Assembly (NCBI RefSeq): GCF_034676545.1
Contig: NZ_JAUCBZ010000015.1
Location: 2,325,001-2,389,000 of the forward strand
DNA length: 64,000 bases
Source: Pararhodobacter sp.
GTDB lineage: Bacteria > Pseudomonadota > Alphaproteobacteria > Rhodobacterales > Rhodobacteraceae
Reading direction: 5' to 3'
Shown here piece after piece: positions 61,736-64,000 of the stretch. The notes under the pieces were generated by a model that was not told the origin of the DNA, ran no database searches, and saw only the letters and a list, made by a program, of their open reading frames with translations. Each line of letters opens with the position of its first letter. Position 1 is the stretch's first letter. The translations under genes were made by a program, and so were the position numbers.

Positions 61736-62257
61736 ATGAGTTTTCATACCCCTGTCAATCGTCCACCGCCCCATGCCGGGGACGGGGCCACAAATATCGA
61801 ATTGCTCCCGCGTTACCTCGACAGCTTGTCCTTGGTTGAACGTCTGCACAGACTGTTGCTGGATGTCATCAAGGATGAATTCGAGCGGTTGTCGGTGCTC
61901 GATATCAACGCGGTTCAGGCGTTGTTGTTGTTCAATATCGCCGACAACGAGGTTACCGCTGGCGAACTCAAGTCGCGCGGCTATTATCAGGGCTCGAACG
62001 TGTCCTACAACCTCAAGAAACTGGTCGAAAACGACTATATGCACCACACCCGCTGCGAGATTGATCGCCGTTCGGTGCGGGTGCGTTTGACGCCACGCGG
62101 GCAGGACATCCGCGCCGTGGTGACCGACCTGTTTGCCCGTCATGCCGAGGGGTTGATCGGCAAGGGTGTCATTGACAGCGATGAACTGGATCGCATCAAT
62201 GCCGCCCTCAAGCGCATGGAGCGATACTGGACCGACAACATCCGGTACATCTATTGA
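61736..62257 (+). CDS. ldtR: LdtR-type MarR-family regulator
   Basis: This 173-residue winged-helix protein has the segment LLFNIADNEVTAGELKSRGYYQGSNVSYNLKKLVENDYMHHTRCEIDRRSVRVRLTPRG, which closely resembles LdtR described in Liberibacter and rhizobia. There it controls an L,D-transpeptidase gene and stress tolerance. The length is normal. The ATG at 61736 follows GGAGG. No ldtP-like gene is next to it here, so targets must be elsewhere. It stands alone between a secreted protein gene and lipA. Confidence 0.88.
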   Translation: MSFHTPVNRPPPHAGDGATNIELLPRYLDSLSLVERLHRLLLDVIKDEFERLSVLDINAVQALLLFNIADNEVTAGELKSRGYYQGSNVSYNLKKLVENDYMHHTRCEIDRRSVRVRLTPRGQDIRAVVTDLFARHAEGLIGKGVIDSDELDRINAALKRMERYWTDNIRYIY

Positions 62258-62305
62258 CGCGGCTCGGCTGGGGCGAGCCTTGTCCGGATCGGCTGCGGCT
62301 GCCGA

Positions 62306-63259
62306 TCAGGCGCGGCCCAGCTTTTTCTCGCGCGCGTGGCGCAGTCGCGCAAAGTCGTCCCCTGCGTGATAGGAAGAACGCGTCAACGGGGTTGCCGATA
62401 CCATCAGGAACCCTTTGCCAAAGGCAGATTTTTCATAGGCCGCGAATTCTTCGGGCGTCACGAAGCGATCCACATGATGATGTTTCGGCGTTGGCTGCAA
62501 GTATTGGCCAACCGTCAGGAAATCCACATCGGCCGAGCGCATGTCATCCATGACCTGCAAAACCGATTGCCGGTCTTCGCCAAGTCCGACCATGATGCCG
62601 GATTTGGTGAAAATGCTGGGGTCGAGGGATTTCACGCGCTGCAACAAGCGCAAGGAGTGAAAGTAACGTGCGCCGGGTCGCACCGAAGGGTAAAGCCCCG
62701 GAACGGTTTCGAGGTTGTGGTTGAACACATCGGGCCGTGCTTCGACCACCGCTTCCAGCGCGGAGTCGTCGCAGCGCAAGAAATCAGGTGTCAGGATTTC
62801 GATGGTGGTGTCCGGCGCGCGGTGGCGCACGGCGCGAATCGTCTGGGCAAAATGCTCGGCCCCACCGTCCTCGAGGTCGTCGCGGTCAACCGAGGTGATC
62901 ACCACATGTTTCAGGCCCAGCGTCGCCACGGCATGCGCCACACGGCCCGGTTCAAACGCATCGAGCGCCTGCGGCTTGCCCGTCGCCACGTTGCAAAATG
63001 TGCAGCCCCGGGTACAGATCTCGCCCATGATCATCATGGTCGCGTGTCCCTGGCTCCAGCATTCGCCGACGTTCGGACAGCCGGCCTCCTCGCAAACCGT
63101 GGTCAGTTGATTGTCGCGCATGATGCGGCGCGTCTCGTTATAGGCCTCGCCGCCGGGGGCCTTCACCCGAATCCACCCGGGCTTTTTCGGCTGCTGCGGC
63201 TGATCGGGGCGGTGCGCTTTTTCCGGGTGACGCTGATCGGGCAGCTTGAGGTCGCGCAT
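62306..63259 (-). CDS. lipA: lipoyl synthase
   Basis: This 317-residue radical SAM enzyme inserts two sulfurs into protein-bound octanoyl groups. The auxiliary cluster motif CEEAGCPNVGECW is followed by the radical SAM motif CTRGCTFCNVATG, and the C-terminal Ser-rich RSSYHAGDDF carries the third-type cluster ligand. The start at 63259 follows GGGGGAG. Both ends look normal for the family. It is convergent with ldtR and codirectional with the peroxiredoxin gene, with a 189-base gap. Confidence 0.97.
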   Translation of the reverse strand: MRDLKLPDQRHPEKAHRPDQPQQPKKPGWIRVKAPGGEAYNETRRIMRDNQLTTVCEEAGCPNVGECWSQGHATMMIMGEICTRGCTFCNVATGKPQALDAFEPGRVAHAVATLGLKHVVITSVDRDDLEDGGAEHFAQTIRAVRHRAPDTTIEILTPDFLRCDDSALEAVVEARPDVFNHNLETVPGLYPSVRPGARYFHSLRLLQRVKSLDPSIFTKSGIMVGLGEDRQSVLQVMDDMRSADVDFLTVGQYLQPTPKHHHVDRFVTPEEFAAYEKSAFGKGFLMVSATPLTRSSYHAGDDFARLRHAREKKLGRA

Positions 63260-63378
63260 CGGGTTTCTCCCCCTTGAGAGCAGTTTCAGCGGACAATAGC
63301 CGCAGCGCCGTGATCTGGCAAGAATCGCCGTGCCCTGCCGCCCTGCATCCTGTGCATGGGTCTGCCCGAAAATACAAC

Positions 63379-63406
63379 GGGCCGCACTTTTTCCAAAGCG
63401 CGGCCC
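63379..63406 (-). terminator. hairpin after the peroxiredoxin gene
   Basis: GGGCCGC-A-CTTT pairs with AAAG-C-GCGGCCC around a 4-base loop, 12 positions with one mismatch, 42 bases after the stop of the peroxiredoxin gene. T-rich sequence follows only at a distance on the minus strand, so its activity is uncertain. Confidence 0.55.
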
Positions 63407-63448
63407 ATCGTTGTTCGATTCCGATAATTCCCGTGATCCGGCAATCGG

Positions 63449-63985
63449 TTAGCCTTTGTTCTCAGCCAGCCATTTCAGCACGGTTTCGGGTGACGAGACG
63501 CCATACGGGTCTTCACCGTGGTTATCGCACAGGCCGGGCTCTTCGAACCAAGCTTCGATGACGCCGTCCTTGACCACCGCGGCATAGCGCCACGAACGCA
63601 TTCCGAAGCCGAGGTTGTCCTTGTGCACCAGCATCCCGAGGCGGCGGGTGAAGCCGCCCGAGCCATCCGGGATCACCTGCACGTTGCTCAACTTTTGGTC
63701 TTGCGCCCATTTGTTCATCACAAAGGCGTCGTTGACCGACATGCAATAGATCGCGTCGATCCCATGCTTGGCGAATTCGTCATACCCTTTTTCGAACCCC
63801 GGCAATTGATAGGTCGAGCAGGTCGGCGTGAAGGCGCCGGGCAGCGAAAACAGAACGACGCGCTTGCCGGCGAAATAGTCGGCGGTGGTCTTGTCTTCCC
63901 AACGGAACGGGTTGGAGCCGCCGATGCTTTCGTCACGAACGCGCGTGTGGAAGGTTACTTCTGGAAGTTTGAAGCCAGTGTGCAT
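63449..63985 (-). CDS. peroxiredoxin of the Prx5 type
   Basis: This 178-residue enzyme reduces hydrogen peroxide and alkyl peroxides. It contains the peroxidatic Cys in LPGAFTPTCSTYQLPGF and Arg in GMRSWRYAAVV, and ends with EEPGLCDNHGEDPYGVSSPETVL, which includes a second cysteine typical of the Prx5 group (glutathione- or glutaredoxin-dependent). No fused glutaredoxin is present. The start at 63985 follows CGGAGA close to the window edge. The gene is complete. Confidence 0.93.
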   Translation of the reverse strand: MHTGFKLPEVTFHTRVRDESIGGSNPFRWEDKTTADYFAGKRVVLFSLPGAFTPTCSTYQLPGFEKGYDEFAKHGIDAIYCMSVNDAFVMNKWAQDQKLSNVQVIPDGSGGFTRRLGMLVHKDNLGFGMRSWRYAAVVKDGVIEAWFEEPGLCDNHGEDPYGVSSPETVLKWLAENKG

Positions 63986-64000
63986 GGTGTTTCTCCGTAT

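Overview
The window is high-GC DNA from a member of the Alphaproteobacteria, most likely Rhodobacterales (Rhodobacteraceae/Roseobacter type). The indicators are a two-gene NAD/NADP-type gap pair, a GcxG-rich codon style, an LdtR-type MarR regulator, an M23 peptidase-bactofilin pair, an RNase E with a long acidic insertion in its S1 domain, and a DctD-like regulator that lacks the sigma-54 contact loop. No rRNA, tRNA, CRISPR array, prophage or intact insertion sequence was seen. The content is chromosomal and mostly housekeeping or catabolic.

Layout. 1-2.6 kb: the 3' end of a LysM protein, an Atm1-type ABC exporter and a small DUF2892 membrane protein. 2.65-9.0 kb: a valine catabolic block on the minus strand (isobutyryl-CoA dehydrogenase, 3-hydroxyisobutyryl-CoA hydrolase, mmsB; then a cupredoxin and mmsA), with a divergent LysR gene. 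9-18.6 kb: a CBS protein, coaD, a large Na+/H+ antiporter, tandem GAPDH genes, DUF1294, threonine aldolase, YcgN, ribF and a MaoC hydratase. 18.9-27.3 kb: purQ, dctBD, rne and ccdA. 27.3-30 kb: a membrane hydrolase-like protein and a frameshifted cytochrome P450. 30.4-39.5 kb: a leucine catabolic block (ivd, two secreted LprI-like proteins, an acyl-CoA ligase with an in-frame stop, mccB, mccA, a DUF455 ferritin-like protein), interrupted by an inverted hicAB toxin-antitoxin pair. 39.6-46.2 kb: M23 peptidase-bactofilin, a DUF2189 protein, prfB, bcp, queA and a YbaN-like protein. 46.3-55.9 kb: a form II CO-dehydrogenase-like molybdenum hydroxylase cluster (coxM, coxL, coxS, a molybdopterin-binding protein, xdhC, coxE, coxD) that encloses two YeeE/YedE sulfur-transport-type genes. 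56-64 kb: a methyltransferase/LysR pair, an aspartate aminotransferase, an XRE regulator with sdhE, two related secreted proteins, ldtR, lipA and a peroxiredoxin.

How it fits together. The valine and leucine blocks together cover most of the conversion of isobutyryl-CoA and isovaleryl-CoA. Each is preceded by a similar palindrome with arms close to ATTGAAC/GTTCAAT, which suggests one shared TetR-type regulator. The cox-like cluster carries the structural genes for a molybdenum hydroxylase plus its cofactor sulfuration and insertion factors, and a clear FNR-type box lies upstream of the embedded sulfur-transport genes.

Quality note. Five genes (P450, M23 peptidase, bactofilin, queA, molybdopterin-binding protein) carry single-base frameshifts next to G/C runs or GC-repeat tracts, and one (acyl-CoA ligase) carries a Trp-to-TGA change. 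All lie between 29.6 and 50.7 kb. Because several of these genes are normally maintained, sequencing or assembly error is at least as likely as real gene decay. The most unusual items are the GAFTGA-less DctD, a candidate structured RNA ahead of the cupredoxin gene, the cofactor-switch residue in the second GAPDH, and the sulfur transporters inside the molybdenum hydroxylase cluster.
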